This document shows, piece by piece, positions 63,540-64,000 of a stretch of 64,000 nucleotides of DNA (position 1 is its first letter; the number at the start of each line of letters is the position of its first letter). The translations under genes and the position numbers were made by a program. This DNA is from Pontibacter roseus DSM 17521. Its GTDB lineage: Bacteria > Bacteroidota > Bacteroidia > Cytophagales > Hymenobacteraceae. The notes below the pieces were generated by a model. It was not told the origin of the DNA. It did not search any database and saw only the letters and a program-made list of their open reading frames with translations. The stretch lies in contig NZ_KB890761.1 of the NCBI RefSeq assembly GCF_000373265.1, forward strand, positions 906,170 to 970,169, in the 5' to 3' direction.

Positions 63540-64000
63540 ATGAATCAATTATTTACTGTTGCAAAAGTTTTTCTCATACTTTTGGCAAATTTCACTAAGA
63601 AGCAAATCTGTATTTTTTGTTTTATAAATTTTTGGATTGCCTTAGGTAACATTTTTGCTATACAAGCTCAGTCTACTCCCGGCTCCAACGACGCAAGTTT
63701 TAATACGGCTGATGTAGTTGTTGGTGCGGGTGAAGGTTTCAGTGGGTCAGTCATTACAATTGTCCAGTTAAATGATGGAAAGAAGCTTGTTGGTGGGACT
63801 TTTACGTCTTATAATGGTTCTTCCCGTAATCGTATAGCGCGCCTCAATGCCGACGGCACGCTCGACGCCTCCTTCAACCCGGGCACCGGCTTCAACGGTG
63901 AAGTAAGGTCACTTTCACTGCAGCCGGACGGGAAGGTGCTGGTAGGGGGGAGTTTCACCTCATTCAACGGCACGCCCCGCAGCTTTATCGCGCGCCTCAA
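63540..64000 (+). CDS. Delta-60 repeat surface protein, start only
   Basis: The frame opens at ATG 63540 and runs to the window edge. A hydrophobic leader with signal-peptide features (about 8-40, ending AIQAQ) is followed by the first delta-60 repeats: 'GSNDASFNTADVVVGAGEGFSG', 'IVQLNDGKKLVGGTFTSYNG', 'RIARLNADGTLDASFNPGTGF' and 'LQPDGKVLVGGSFTSFNG'. These about 55-residue units form beta-propellers in large Bacteroidota surface proteins that often end in a T9SS domain. From about 63840 base composition becomes markedly richer in GC than the N-terminal coding part. The total length cannot be judged here. Confidence 0.88.
   Translation, partial: MNQLFTVAKVFLILLANFTKKQICIFCFINFWIALGNIFAIQAQSTPGSNDASFNTADVVVGAGEGFSGSVITIVQLNDGKKLVGGTFTSYNGSSRNRIARLNADGTLDASFNPGTGFNGEVRSLSLQPDGKVLVGGSFTSFNGTPRSFIARL

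Noticed and set aside
1..64000. CRISPR arrays, rRNA genes, complete insertion sequences
   Set aside because: No regularly spaced identical repeats, no rRNA signatures and no intact transposase with terminal inverted repeats were seen.

Overview
The window comes from a member of the Bacteroidota, most likely Cytophagales / Hymenobacteraceae and plausibly Pontibacter-like (lineage inferred from gene content, not from a search). The evidence is a gliding-motility lipoprotein GldH directly after ricT, a type IX secretion C-terminal sorting domain, GWxTD and DUF2723 (GT117-like) proteins, a Bacteroidota-type LpxH, and several exact TAnnTTTG -7 promoter boxes. The first 47 kb is moderately GC-rich chromosomal backbone.

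Layout of the backbone: a partial AGCS alanine/glycine:Na+ symporter (1-1036, minus); cyclophilin and RmlD-like reductase; an NSS transporter with its tiny MetS-type partner and a helix-hairpin-helix protein (3194-5979); a Nudix/hydrolase pair; a 1317-residue superfamily 1 helicase (9773-13726); an NmrA-like reductase; a 672-residue Gly/Ser/Tyr/Gln-rich low-complexity protein (15735-17753); a cold-shock protein; ricT-gldH; an O-antigen flippase; a zinc alcohol dehydrogenase; a GNAT; a twice-frameshifted sugE; a rsfS-ftsH-LUD-lpxH series opposed to birA; a T9SS cargo protein; DUF2723, GWxTD and rlmB genes; kpsF-manC; recQ; purD; a bacilliredoxin; and tRNA-Val(GAC) at 46501-46574.

From about 47.8 kb the DNA changes. 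An ExuT-like hexuronate transporter is cut in half at about 47826. Next comes an AT-rich, nine-gene minus-strand operon (59340 down to 47929), read in transcription order: XRE regulator, two tandem DNA cytosine-5 methyltransferases, an unrecognised 333-residue protein, a MORC/MutL-like GHKL ATPase, a Z1 helicase-like ATPase, a DUF4420 PD-(D/E)XK nuclease, a McrB-like AAA+ motor and a LlaJI-family PD-(D/E)XK nuclease. A divergent vsr-type mismatch endonuclease gene is interrupted by one nonsense codon. I read this as a composite defence operon that joins a LlaJI/BsuMI-like two-methylase + McrB + LlaJI system to the MORC-Z1-DUF4420 module. To the right are a tyrosine recombinase with a coupled HTH gene, a membrane-anchored unknown protein, a decayed gene, and the start of a delta-60 repeat surface protein that runs off the window.

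The most striking signal outside gene calling is a dispersed word, AGGTATAG / CTATACCT. By eye I count about 80 copies of its 7-base core (AGGTATA or TATACCT) in the first 47.3 kb, in genes and between them, against two in the last 16.7 kb. It behaves like a lineage genome signature and independently marks the defence island and integrase region as recently acquired.
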